From the NCBI GenBank assembly GCA_004293815.1, contig RDZD01000028.1, positions 1 to 63,292 of the forward strand: a stretch of DNA of 63,292 bases, read 5' to 3'. Position 1 is the stretch's first letter; the number at the start of each line of letters is the position of its first letter. Positions 44,858 through 54,158 of this stretch are shown here, piece after piece. The notes beneath the pieces are model-generated. The model was given only the letters and a program-made list of their open reading frames with translations, ran no database searches and was not told where the DNA came from. The DNA is from Cytophagales bacterium (GTDB lineage Bacteria > Bacteroidota > Bacteroidia > Cytophagales > Bernardetiaceae). The translations under genes and the position numbers were made by a program.

Positions 44858-45724
44858 GTGCCTAAAATACATCCAGCCATACCAGAGCTTGAAAAGCATA
44901 TTCAAGAAGCCAAAAAGCTCAAGCTAATTCGCATCGAAACCGATGAGGACAAGCTCTATGTGGTATATTTGCACAATCAAATGCGCTTGCGTCTTACAGA
45001 TGAAGAGCGGGTGCGGGTGTGGGCTTATAAGGACTTGGTGGTTAGGCTGGGCTACCCTTTTGCACAAGTTAAATTTGAGCACAAAATAAAAGTAGGCAGT
45101 GGTTATAAGAGAGCTGATATCTTGGTAACAGACAGTCAAAGTAGACCATACATCGTTCTAGAGTGTAAAAAGCCTCAAACTGATAGCGTTAAGATGGAAG
45201 AAGCCTACAAACAGCTTAAATCCTATGCGGATTTAGAGCGAGCCTCTTACATTTGGCTTTCTAACTACACTGAAAATACCGTACAAGAGTTGTTTTATCA
45301 TGGCAAATACACCCGTCATAAAGACCTTTTTGCCTTGCCCCCATTTGCTTACGCCTCTCAATTCAAATTCAAGTTATGGATTCTGTTTCGTCTATTTTTT
45401 AGCTTATTTAAGAAACTCTCCTCATTGTCACTCAGTTTTAGTTTTCTAAGAAACATCTTGATTCTGTTGACCTTAGCTGGTCTTGCATGGGTGGCTGTGA
45501 ATATATCTGACTATCAAAATATTTCAGAAATTGCTTTGCAAGTGGCTTGGTACGCTTTGTTTGTGCTTTGGATAGTTGCCTTACTTTTTGTACTGTTTAA
45601 AATAGCACAACGTAAAAAACCTCCTGCCAAAAAAGCCGCAACTCATCGCAAACGGCGAGTTACCAAGGCTAAAGCTGTTAGAAAAATAGTCTCTGCCAAG
45701 AAAACATTAGTCAAGAAAAAATAA
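44858..45724 (+). CDS. membrane-tethered HsdR_N-type PD-(D/E)XK protein
   Basis: 288 residues from GTG 44858, chosen because the consensus promoter at 44799-44829 excludes the TTG at 44777. The nuclease fold is KRADILV with Asp87, then VLECKKPQ with E102 and K104, again D-x14-E-C-K, the same spacing as the protein at 37139. Two transmembrane helices follow (about 202-222 and 227-250), and the last 30 residues are a strongly basic Lys/Arg/Ala tail. A nuclease domain on a membrane anchor with a DNA-binding-type tail is unusual. It is possibly cotranscribed with DUF4249 after 113 bases. Activity is inferred from intact residues. Confidence 0.75.
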   Translation: MPKIHPAIPELEKHIQEAKKLKLIRIETDEDKLYVVYLHNQMRLRLTDEERVRVWAYKDLVVRLGYPFAQVKFEHKIKVGSGYKRADILVTDSQSRPYIVLECKKPQTDSVKMEEAYKQLKSYADLERASYIWLSNYTENTVQELFYHGKYTRHKDLFALPPFAYASQFKFKLWILFRLFFSLFKKLSSLSLSFSFLRNILILLTLAGLAWVAVNISDYQNISEIALQVAWYALFVLWIVALLFVLFKIAQRKKPPAKKAATHRKRRVTKAKAVRKIVSAKKTLVKKK

Positions 45725-45837
45725 TCTTACAAAAACTGCTGCTAAAGCAACCCTTACAACCCTTAATATGTCTTTAGATTACAAAGCCCCTTATCAAATG
45801 ATTACCCATTACTTTTTTTTGATAAAAACATAGAAAA

Positions 45838-46674
45838 TTGAACTCTTTTAAACATCTCTCTTTGGCTTTAGCGGCAGCTTTGATAGCTATTATTGCACTC
45901 ACTGCCTGTGAAAAAATTGTTATCCTAGACCTTGATGGCGACGACAACCCTGTGCCTTTTGTTGAAGCCCATGTCATCAATCAGCCAGGTTATTCTTTTG
46001 TGCGGGTTACGCAAACAGCCAACTTTTATAACTCTACTGGTGGAACACCCGTTACCAATGCTATAGTAACTGTCAAAGACGACCAAGGCAACAGCGAAAG
46101 CTTTGTGCATGTTGGAAGCGAAGCCGAGGGATACTATCTACCTGTTAACGAAGATTTTAAAGGTGAAGTTGGGCGTAAATACTTTCTTGAAATTAAGCTC
46201 AAAGACCAAACGATTACCTCAGAGTCTATCTTGCCTGACATAACGCCCATCGATTCGGTGCAAACGCGCTTTATGAAAGCCACGCCCTTTCGCGAAGAAG
46301 GCTATTATCTTTACTACTACGGCACAGACCCGCCAAATGAACGCAACTGGTACCGTTGGAAAGTCTATGAAAACGACACCCTCTATGATGAGCCGCAAGA
46401 TATTTTGATTGCCTCAGACGACTTTATCAAAGAAAAGATAGATAACCTAGAACTCCCTTATCCTTTCCAGATTGGCGATACGGTACGTATAGAACAATAT
46501 GGCATCACAGAGCCTACTTTCTTGTTCTATCAACAGCTACAAGGGGTTATTTTTAACGATGGTGGCCTTTTTAGCCCACCACCTGCCAACCCTGTTACCA
46601 ATCTAAAAGGCAAAGCTTTTGGTATATTCAACACGGCCTCGGTTACTGATAGAGAAGTTATTGTGCGAGAATAG
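45838..46674 (+). CDS. DUF4249 family lipoprotein
   Basis: 278 residues. Start codon is TTG at 45838: a stop (TAA at 45823) is just upstream in frame and the signal peptide begins there. Lipobox ALTAC (about 24) anchors it. It has a DUF4249 beta-sandwich pattern: VEAHVINQPGYSFVRVTQTANFYN and a terminal FGIFNTASVTDREVIV block. In Bacteroidota these lipoproteins usually sit beside a TonB receptor, which is absent here. Hairpin terminator follows at 46694. Function unknown, surface location inferred. Confidence 0.78.
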   Translation: MNSFKHLSLALAAALIAIIALTACEKIVILDLDGDDNPVPFVEAHVINQPGYSFVRVTQTANFYNSTGGTPVTNAIVTVKDDQGNSESFVHVGSEAEGYYLPVNEDFKGEVGRKYFLEIKLKDQTITSESILPDITPIDSVQTRFMKATPFREEGYYLYYYGTDPPNERNWYRWKVYENDTLYDEPQDILIASDDFIKEKIDNLELPYPFQIGDTVRIEQYGITEPTFLFYQQLQGVIFNDGGLFSPPPANPVTNLKGKAFGIFNTASVTDREVIVRE

Positions 46675-46693
46675 CTCTGCATCAAAATCGTAG

Positions 46694-46729
46694 AAACGAA
46701 GCCCCAATCATCTGTTTGGGGCTTCGTTT
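46694..46729 (+). terminator. terminator after the DUF4249 gene
   Basis: AAACGAAGCCCCAA (46694-46707) pairs with TTGGGGCTTCGTTT (46716-46729), 14 base pairs with an 8-base loop, then TGG. It begins 20 bases after the stop. Confidence 0.8.
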
Positions 46730-46807
46730 TGGATAAGGGGAGTCAAGCTTGCTGTGTTTTGAGGGGTAGTTTTGTTGATTTTAAACAGACTTAATTAAAA
46801 AAACATG

Positions 46808-46815
46808 TAGCTTTG
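46808..46815 (+). promoter_or_regulatory. -7 promoter box of the nuclease-helicase gene
   Basis: TAGCTTTG ends 10 bases before ATG 46826, so the transcript would begin at or within a few bases of the start codon (leaderless or nearly so). The nearest TTTG is 30 bases upstream, too far. Confidence 0.4.
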
Positions 46816-46825
46816 CAAGAAAAAA

Positions 46826-49800
46826 ATGTCTGCGCTGATAAATCCCCTACAATTCATTTCGCTATTTGGTGGCATACAGCGTTCTTTGGAAGAAGACAGT
46901 CTTACGAGCGCGTTGGGGCGCATACGTCCGCATGTTTACAGTTTCATCAACACCCTTTCGGAGCATAAAGCGCATAGACTTTTTGCGAGCTGGCACGCTA
47001 AATTACACTTCATTGCACAAAGCTACGAACTTAACAAAAAGCAAATTGAGCAGCTTGACGATTTGCAACGTCTCATTTATTTTCTGCGTACAGGTAGTAA
47101 TTTAGAAAAATTGCATCTCTGGCTCGCTGTAGCCTCATTTGGACAACTTGTAGCACACTTTTCTGACACAGAACCGCCTGCTTGGTTTCAAGAGTTTCTT
47201 TCAAAACTTCCGCCCGAGCCATTAAGAGAAATTCTACCTCCTCAACAAAAGCATGATGTGTTTTTTTGTACCATTCGCCAAAATCCTAAACGCTTACACG
47301 ATGTCAATCAAGCTGTTACAGTCCTAGCTGTAAGTCACGAGAGATACGGCAACTTAGAATTAAAAATTTTTAACGTTAAGTTTTATGGACAAGAAAAACT
47401 CTTGTATGAATATCCTCTAGCAGACGATGCGCTGAGGCTAAGCAATAACATGCGGCTTTGTTTTACCAATGTGGAAGTACAAAGCTCTACACAGGTATTT
47501 ACCACCGACGACTCGGTCATGGTACTATTGCCCGACTATACCCTTGATGCATCTGCCATTGCCTCCGCTTATGACTCACCGTTGAGCTTTGGCGCGTACC
47601 TGCTCAAACGACTAGAATTCTTTGACACCAACGTCAGTACTCTCAAGGGAAACTTGGTCAATGAACTCTTTGACCGCTTAATTCAAAACATAGATATCTC
47701 ATATGAAGATGCTAAAAAAGATGCTCTGAGCGGAAAACTACTCATTGACGCAGCTTTTTTTCCAAAAGAGCAATTGCAAGAGGTTTTTACGGCTGTAGCT
47801 CAGCTTTTTGGACAGCTCCGTCAAACACTACAAAAATTGGTTGAAAAAGAGCATCTTCTAACCACAGAACCTACATTTTTATCACATGTGTATGGCATCC
47901 AAGGCCGCCTTGATTTGCTCATAGAACACAGCACTCAGCCCACACGCAAAGATATTATAGAACTTAAAAGCGGGAGCTTTCCAGATACTCAAAGAAACAG
48001 CTTGGCTTGGGGCGGTCATCTGGCACAAGTAGCCTGCTATAACCTTCTGTTAAACAGTGCATTTGAAGACAGAAAGGGCATCAGTGCAGTCTTATATGCC
48101 CAAGATTCCAAACAGCCTATCCGCGACTGTGGTAGTTTACAGCTAGAAATTCGCCGTGCGATGCGGGTGAGAAACCAGCTTGTAAACATGGACTGGATGC
48201 TAGCCGAAGACCCAGACCGTGTGCTTGACGTTTTCTTTAAAAAAATGTCAGCAGTGGCCTTGCCTAGTTTTATTGCAGCCCCTTTTGCAGTCTTAGAGGC
48301 TGCTTGGTTAAAAGCTTCTGCGCACTCCAAAGCTTATGTTTGTCAGTTTTTGGCTTTTACCATGCGTGAACTCCTATGCGCTAAGCTGGGCAGCGTAAAC
48401 GCTACAGACTACAAAGGTGGACAGGCAGCCCTTTGGGGGATGTCAAGTGACGAGAAAAAAACAGCTTTCGAGCTTTTGGATCAGCTCCAAATCGTAAAAG
48501 TCTATGCCGAAGAGCAAATACTAGAACTTTCTATAAATCAAACAGATACACTTACTTCGCTGAGAGTGGGCGACATTGTCTGGCTTTATCCACAAGGACA
48601 AACCAACATGGGTCAGCTCATCAAAGGCAGCTTGCTTGAGTTAGCTGTGAATACCGTGAAGGTGCGGTATTGGCACAAACACGTTTCGGAAGGATATTTC
48701 AAAAAATACACCCACTGGTGCATAGAACCCTCTTTTATGGAACAAACCTTCAATCAGTCTTTTGCTTCGCTGGGTTTGTTTCTGAAAGCCTCGCAAGAGC
48801 ATCAGGACAGATTTTTGGGTTTGCGCGAACCCCAAATTTTGCCCCACTTTGAGCTAGACTATACCGCTAAAGGCATCAACGAACAGCAAAATGCGGTGCT
48901 AAAAGCAGCCCTTTCTGCGCAGGATTTCTATCTTGTGGTGGGGCCTCCAGGAACAGGCAAAACCTCTGCCATGCTCAAAAATATGCTCCATTACCTTTAC
49001 CACCACACGCAAGAGAATGTGGTAGTTCTGGCCTTTACCAACCGTGCTACAGAGGAGATTGCCGATAAGGCCATACAAGCCACAGAAGGCGATTTTGTAC
49101 GGCTTGGTACGCTTGAGAGCAATCACCCACATTACATCTACACATTGCAATATGAAGCTTCGCTTAAAACTGTCAAAGAAAAAATTCTCAAAAAGCGTGT
49201 TTTTGTAGGCACAGTGTCAGGCTTTTTTGCCTATTTCAAGCTTTTTAGCATCAAAAAATTTGATACTTTAATTGTAGATGAGGCTTCGCAGCTTTTAGAG
49301 CCTCATTTATGCGGTATTATCCAGTATTTCAAGCGATTTATTCTTATTGGCGATGAACGACAGCTTCCTGCGGTGGTTACGCAGCCCGTACTTTTGGCTA
49401 AAACTCAGGATGAGCGTCTGGCGAGTTGCGGCATAAAAAACTTAACGGTTTCTGTGTTTGAAAGACTCATCAAAAATGCCATTTCCAACAATTGGGTACA
49501 GGCTTTTGGCATGCTTCAGGCGCAGTATCGCACACACAGCCGCATTGCAGACTTTTATAACCAGCATTTTTATGGTTTTTTGCGTGCAGGGAGTCAGTGG
49601 CAGCACGAACCGTTTGAATATTTTGCTGCCAACTCAAGCTCATGGGCGGAAAGTCTTTTGGCGAAAGATCGCTTGTTGTTTATAGCCACTCCTCCCGAAA
49701 AACACTTCAAAGTGAGTCAAGAGCAGGCAAGGATAGCAGTTAGTTTGGCATATTTTCTCAAGTCTTATTTAGCTGATCGCAAGGAGCTAAACCCGCATAG

Positions 49801-50167
49801 CATTGGGATTATTGCGCCTTTTAGAGCGCAAATAGCCGAAATTTATAGCCTGATGGACTATGAAACCCAGCTTTTGATTACAGTAGACACTGTGGAGCGT
49901 TTTCAGGGCAGTGAACGCGATTTTATCATTATGACTACGGTGGTCAGTGAAGAAGCTCTTCTGGAAAGCATTCAGTCTATGGACGAGCAACAATTGGTGG
50001 ATAGAAAACTAAACGTGGCATTAAGCCGCGCTAAACAGCAATTTGTGTTTTTAGGCGTGAAAGAAATTCTTGAAAAGAGCCATTATTATCGCTTACTGAT
50101 AGAGTCGGCTACTAAAGTGAATGTATCCGATGTTTTTGAGAATGCAACAATTCTCCCCAAACAGTAG
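46826..50167 (+). CDS. Dna2-like fusion: PD-(D/E)XK nuclease plus superfamily 1 helicase
   Basis: 1113 residues. N-terminal domain (1-250) unknown. A Cas4/RecB-type nuclease lies at about 290-470: GRLDLLIE with D363, then DIIELKSG with E379 and K381, and a later Gln-Tyr pair in AQVACYNLL. The helicase core (about 690-1105) has Walker A GPPGTGKT (706-713), Walker B VDEASQ (D818, E819), motif III GDERQLPAV, AQYRTH (motif IV), VERFQGSERD (V) and NVALSRAKQQF (VI), the DNA2/NAM7 branch of SF1B. It would cut and unwind DNA flaps or broken ends. No four-Cys iron-sulfur cluster is evident. Possible roles are replication fork or double-strand-break processing. Confidence 0.85.
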   Translation: MSALINPLQFISLFGGIQRSLEEDSLTSALGRIRPHVYSFINTLSEHKAHRLFASWHAKLHFIAQSYELNKKQIEQLDDLQRLIYFLRTGSNLEKLHLWLAVASFGQLVAHFSDTEPPAWFQEFLSKLPPEPLREILPPQQKHDVFFCTIRQNPKRLHDVNQAVTVLAVSHERYGNLELKIFNVKFYGQEKLLYEYPLADDALRLSNNMRLCFTNVEVQSSTQVFTTDDSVMVLLPDYTLDASAIASAYDSPLSFGAYLLKRLEFFDTNVSTLKGNLVNELFDRLIQNIDISYEDAKKDALSGKLLIDAAFFPKEQLQEVFTAVAQLFGQLRQTLQKLVEKEHLLTTEPTFLSHVYGIQGRLDLLIEHSTQPTRKDIIELKSGSFPDTQRNSLAWGGHLAQVACYNLLLNSAFEDRKGISAVLYAQDSKQPIRDCGSLQLEIRRAMRVRNQLVNMDWMLAEDPDRVLDVFFKKMSAVALPSFIAAPFAVLEAAWLKASAHSKAYVCQFLAFTMRELLCAKLGSVNATDYKGGQAALWGMSSDEKKTAFELLDQLQIVKVYAEEQILELSINQTDTLTSLRVGDIVWLYPQGQTNMGQLIKGSLLELAVNTVKVRYWHKHVSEGYFKKYTHWCIEPSFMEQTFNQSFASLGLFLKASQEHQDRFLGLREPQILPHFELDYTAKGINEQQNAVLKAALSAQDFYLVVGPPGTGKTSAMLKNMLHYLYHHTQENVVVLAFTNRATEEIADKAIQATEGDFVRLGTLESNHPHYIYTLQYEASLKTVKEKILKKRVFVGTVSGFFAYFKLFSIKKFDTLIVDEASQLLEPHLCGIIQYFKRFILIGDERQLPAVVTQPVLLAKTQDERLASCGIKNLTVSVFERLIKNAISNNWVQAFGMLQAQYRTHSRIADFYNQHFYGFLRAGSQWQHEPFEYFAANSSSWAESLLAKDRLLFIATPPEKHFKVSQEQARIAVSLAYFLKSYLADRKELNPHSIGIIAPFRAQIAEIYSLMDYETQLLITVDTVERFQGSERDFIIMTTVVSEEALLESIQSMDEQQLVDRKLNVALSRAKQQFVFLGVKEILEKSHYYRLLIESATKVNVSDVFENATILPKQ

Positions 50168-50184
50168 CTTATTTTGAGTACAAA

Positions 50185-51834
50185 TTATACGCCTAGTAAT
50201 TCTTTGGCACTTTTAATGGTGTTCGGACTGGGCGTAGTACCGCCAATCATCTGCGCAATTTCTTGTACACGCTCTTCCTTGGTCAGTTTTTTGATTCTAG
50301 AAGTGGTACGTTCAGGTGAATCTTCTTTATAAACGAAGTAGTGGGCTTGTCCCTTTGCTGCAATCTGCGGGAGGTGACTAATGGCAATTAGTTGGTGTTT
50401 TTTTGCCATTTCGTTGAATATCTTGCCCATTTTGAGAGCCACTTCACCAGAAACTCCTGTGTCTATTTCGTCGAAAATGATGGTTGGAAGTGCCCCTTTG
50501 TCTGCCACCAAGTTCTTGATAGCGAGCATTAATCGTGAAAATTCACCGCCTGAAGCCACCTCTTTGAGAGCCTGTGGGCTAGAGCCTTTATTAGCTGCAA
50601 AGAGAAATAATGCCTTGTCAACACCGCTCAGGCTTGGCGGTATTTGGCTGAGCTGTATAGACAAGCGTGCGTTGGGCATCCCTAAGTCACTGAGCATGCT
50701 ATTCACTTGCAATATCATTTGATCGAGAACAGCTTGACGCGCCGCAGAAAGATCATTGGCCTGTTCTAACACCTTTCTTTTGGCCGCTTCGAGTTCTATT
50801 TTGGCTTGTCTCGCTTCAGCATCAGAGTGCTTAGTACGGCCCACTTTCTGACCTAGTTCATCGCGAAGGGCTATCAGTTGTTCCAAGTCTTGGAGATTGT
50901 GTTTACGGCATAGCACATAAATCGTGTCGAGTTTTTCGCGTACTAGAGTAGCCTGTGCCTCATCTATAAAAAGGTTATCAGCTTCAGCCTCAAGCTCTTT
51001 AGCAATATCTTTAAGCTCAAGATTAGCTGATACCAGTCTTTCATGCCAGCCTTTATAAGGAGAACCATAACTCGACAATTTATTTAAGGCATTTTGCGAA
51101 AGACGCAAACTATCTAAAGCACCGTTTTCAGCATTCATAGCAGTGCTGGCATCATTCACAAGCTGCCGCACGAGCTCCAGATTATCTATTTTCTCAACTT
51201 CCTGCTCCAGTTCGGTTTGTTTTACGCCATCAAGCTGGGCGGTTTCTAGCTCATTAAAAAGAAATTTATTGTAATCGTCTTCTTTGCGCAAGGAGGAAAG
51301 CTCTTTGAGAAGATCTTGGAATTTCTTTTCGGCTTCTCTAAACACTTTATAGGAAGCTTTGTAAGCTAAAATAGGCTTCTGCAAGCCTGCATAATTGTCT
51401 ATAATACCTAGTTGATAGTCGTTAGAGCCTAAAAGAAGAGTATCGTGCTGAGAATGTATATCCATAAGCCTGACACTCAATTTTTTAAGTATATCTAAGT
51501 TTACAGGTACATCATTGATAAAAGCCCTAGACTTCCCATTAGGATATATTTGCCGCCTTATAATGCAATTATCGTCGTAATCAATGTCACTTTCCTGAAA
51601 AAACTCTTCTAATTCATAGTGCTGCACCTCAAAAATACCCTCCACAACACACTTGTTTTCAGGGTTGAGCAATACTTTAGAATCAGCTCTTTCACCCTGC
51701 AAAAGCCCTAGTGCGCCAATGAGCAAAGATTTACCCGCCCCCGTTTCACCTGTAATGACGTTTAGAGCTTGGTCAGGCGTAAAATCTAATTTATCAATCA
51801 AAACAAAATTTTCTATGTGCAACGATTTTAGCAT
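50185..51834 (-). CDS. recN: DNA repair protein RecN
   Basis: 549 residues from ATG 51834; the frame from TTG 51858 would start inside the -7 box. The SMC-like ATPase has Walker A GETGAGKS, the coiled-coil arms (about 160-350), and the signature/Walker B block ASGGEFSRLMLAIK, PTIIFDEIDTGVSG. RecN is recruited to double-strand breaks and helps recombination. It is in line with recombination genes elsewhere in the window. -7 box at 51856. Confidence 0.95.
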   Translation of the reverse strand: MLKSLHIENFVLIDKLDFTPDQALNVITGETGAGKSLLIGALGLLQGERADSKVLLNPENKCVVEGIFEVQHYELEEFFQESDIDYDDNCIIRRQIYPNGKSRAFINDVPVNLDILKKLSVRLMDIHSQHDTLLLGSNDYQLGIIDNYAGLQKPILAYKASYKVFREAEKKFQDLLKELSSLRKEDDYNKFLFNELETAQLDGVKQTELEQEVEKIDNLELVRQLVNDASTAMNAENGALDSLRLSQNALNKLSSYGSPYKGWHERLVSANLELKDIAKELEAEADNLFIDEAQATLVREKLDTIYVLCRKHNLQDLEQLIALRDELGQKVGRTKHSDAEARQAKIELEAAKRKVLEQANDLSAARQAVLDQMILQVNSMLSDLGMPNARLSIQLSQIPPSLSGVDKALFLFAANKGSSPQALKEVASGGEFSRLMLAIKNLVADKGALPTIIFDEIDTGVSGEVALKMGKIFNEMAKKHQLIAISHLPQIAAKGQAHYFVYKEDSPERTTSRIKKLTKEERVQEIAQMIGGTTPSPNTIKSAKELLGV

Positions 51835-51855
51835 ACTTGGGTTTGTTTTGCTGCG

Positions 51856-51863
51856 CAAACATA
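51856..51863 (-). promoter_or_regulatory. -7 promoter box of recN
   Basis: On the minus strand TATGTTTG matches TAnnTTTG, 22 bases before ATG 51834. A CAAA (minus TTTG) lies 26 bases upstream, longer than usual. Confidence 0.45.
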
Positions 51864-52017
51864 GCTCTTTTTTCGTAAGATTGAATGCTCAAATACCAAT
51901 AGCTTTGTAATTTTCTGAAGTTACTAACCAAAATTATCAAAAATCCACAGATAACCTCAATAACCCAAAGTCATCATAAGCAATAGTCTAGCAATAACCT
52001 TTTGCCTGAGCAGAAAC

Positions 52018-52053
52018 AGCCGCTGGGCGATATAAGACGACCACCCAGCAGCT
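52018..52053 (-). terminator. hairpin after paaZ
   Basis: AGC-GCTGGG on one arm and CCCAGC-GCT on the other, with a one-base mismatch and a loop of about 16. It lies 8 bases after the paaZ stop; the U-tract on the minus strand is short (GTTTC), so this is a weak call. Confidence 0.5.
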
Positions 52054-52060
52054 ATTCTTT

Positions 52061-54103
52061 CTAGCCTTTGCGTTGTACAAGCGTTAGAATGGTGGCCAAA
52101 GCTACAAGTTCATGGGTTTGGTCAAAAACCTGAACCTGCCATTTTACCACGCCTTGAGGCACTTCGCCTTCTCGCAAGTCTTTAGCAATTTTTTCTTTTA
52201 CGGTCAGCTTGACATAAATGGTGTCTCCCACATAGACTGGCTTTGTAAAACGTAGTTCATCTAGTCCATAGTTAGCCAAAACAGGCCCTTTACCTGGATC
52301 CACAAACAAGCCCGCTGCTGCTGAGATGATGAAATATCCGTGTGCCACGCGTCTTTCAAATACAGAGCCTTCAAAACTCGTGTCGTCAGTGTGAGCATAA
52401 AAATGATCCCAACTCACGTTTGCAAAATTGACGATATCGGTTTCTGTTACGGTTCTTTTGTGCGTAGTGAGGGTTTCGCCTATTTCTAAATCATCAAACA
52501 GTTTTCGGAAAGGATGTATAGAAGCTTTTTTCTCCTCTGCACCAAGTATATAGTTACCCGTTATAGCCGCAAGGGTTGTGGGCGAGCCTTGTATGGCGGT
52601 GCGCTGCAAATAGTGCATCACACCACGAATACCGCCCATTTCCTCTCCTCCACCCGCACGACCTGGTCCACCATGCACCAGCTGAGGCATAGGCGAACCG
52701 TGTCCTGTAGACTCTCCCGCAGAGTGCCTATTGAGCACAAGCATACGCCCGTGCATACACGCTGAGCCTAAGACTACCTCTTTAGCAATGCGGTTATCAG
52801 CGGTAACAAGTGAGCCTACCAAACTGCCCTGCCCCATTTTGGCAAGCTCAATGGCTTCGTCGGTATTTTTATAAGGCAAAATCGTATTGACTGGACCAAA
52901 AGCTTCTACCGAATGTGGTGCTTTGGCCACGAAAGGGTTTTTGCAATAAAGCAACATGATAGGCACAAACGCGCCTTTGTGCGCGTCTGCTCCTGTTACC
53001 TCGAAGTTGTCTAGCTGGCCGTGGACAGTTTCACAAACCTGCAAAAGCTCTGTAACTTTGGCTCTTACATCTGCCTTTTGGCTCATACTGGCTAATGACC
53101 CCATACGCACACCTTCCACGGCAGGGTTGCCCACCACCACTTTGCTCAAACGCGCTTTGAGTGCTTTGGTAACGGCTTCTACCATATTTTCAGGTACAAT
53201 AGTGCGGCGTATGGCAGTACATTTCTGACCTGCTTTGGTGGTCATTTCTTTGGCTACTTCCTTAATAAAAAGGTCAAATTCAGGCATATCTATTGTTACG
53301 TCTTCGCCAAGTATGCAACAGTTGAGCGAGTCGGCTTCCATGTTAAAGCGTACCGAATTTTGAATCAGGTTAGGGTGTGCTTTCAGTTTTTGCCCAGTGG
53401 CAGCAGAGCCCGTAAATGTAACCACGTCTTGACAATCTAAATGATTGAGCATATCGCCTATCCCACCACAAATGACTTGAAAACTGCCTCTAGGAAGAAT
53501 ATTTGAGGCAATAATTTCTTTAGACATTGCTTCAGTCAAAAAGCTGGTGGCTGTGGCAGGCTTCACAATGGCAGGCACACCTGCCAGCAAATTGACGGCT
53601 ATTTTCTCGAGCATGCCCCAACACGGAAAGTTAAACGCATTGATATGTAGCGCAACGCCTTGTAAAGGTACTGCAATGTGGTGACCAATGAAGGTATTGC
53701 CTTTAGAAAGTATTTCGGGTTTGCCGTCTACCAAAAAAGTGTCATTGGGCAACTCTCGGCGACCCTTACTCGCGTACGCAAAGAGATTGCCAATGCCGCC
53801 TTCGATGTCAATCCAAGAATCTGCTTTTGTAGCTCCCGTTAAGGCTGATATTTTGTAGAAAACATCTTTCTTGGACGTAAGATGTAGAGCCAGAGCTTTG
53901 AGCATACGTGCCCTTTCATGAAAGGTCATCTTTCGAAGCGCAGGCCCACCCACTCGGCGGCCAAACTCTAGCATGGCTTTAAAGTCTATTCCTTGCGTAG
54001 AGGTTTGGGCGATTGGCTCACCCGTAATGGCGTTATGCATAGTGGCATCTGAGCCGTTTCCACTCACCCACTCTCCACAAACGTAATGTTGTAACTGATT
54101 CAT
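52061..54103 (-). CDS. paaZ: PaaZ-like bifunctional aldehyde dehydrogenase / enoyl-CoA hydratase
   Basis: 680 residues. The aldehyde dehydrogenase half (1-520) has catalytic E256 in FNMEADSL and C295 in AGQKCTAIRR, the same numbers as in Escherichia coli PaaZ. The MaoC hotdog half (about 535-680) carries DHFYAH (D566, H571). PaaZ opens the oxepin-CoA ring and oxidises the aldehyde in phenylacetate degradation. The other paa genes (A-E, G, K) are not in this window, so this may be an isolated gene or the partner genes are elsewhere. The gene at 54159 precedes it by 55 bases on the same strand. Confidence 0.9.
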   Translation of the reverse strand: MNQLQHYVCGEWVSGNGSDATMHNAITGEPIAQTSTQGIDFKAMLEFGRRVGGPALRKMTFHERARMLKALALHLTSKKDVFYKISALTGATKADSWIDIEGGIGNLFAYASKGRRELPNDTFLVDGKPEILSKGNTFIGHHIAVPLQGVALHINAFNFPCWGMLEKIAVNLLAGVPAIVKPATATSFLTEAMSKEIIASNILPRGSFQVICGGIGDMLNHLDCQDVVTFTGSAATGQKLKAHPNLIQNSVRFNMEADSLNCCILGEDVTIDMPEFDLFIKEVAKEMTTKAGQKCTAIRRTIVPENMVEAVTKALKARLSKVVVGNPAVEGVRMGSLASMSQKADVRAKVTELLQVCETVHGQLDNFEVTGADAHKGAFVPIMLLYCKNPFVAKAPHSVEAFGPVNTILPYKNTDEAIELAKMGQGSLVGSLVTADNRIAKEVVLGSACMHGRMLVLNRHSAGESTGHGSPMPQLVHGGPGRAGGGEEMGGIRGVMHYLQRTAIQGSPTTLAAITGNYILGAEEKKASIHPFRKLFDDLEIGETLTTHKRTVTETDIVNFANVSWDHFYAHTDDTSFEGSVFERRVAHGYFIISAAAGLFVDPGKGPVLANYGLDELRFTKPVYVGDTIYVKLTVKEKIAKDLREGEVPQGVVKWQVQVFDQTHELVALATILTLVQRKG

Positions 54104-54158
54104 AAATTAGGCTAAATATTGACCAAAATTTTATTGAATGTGATTTTACACAAAGAAA

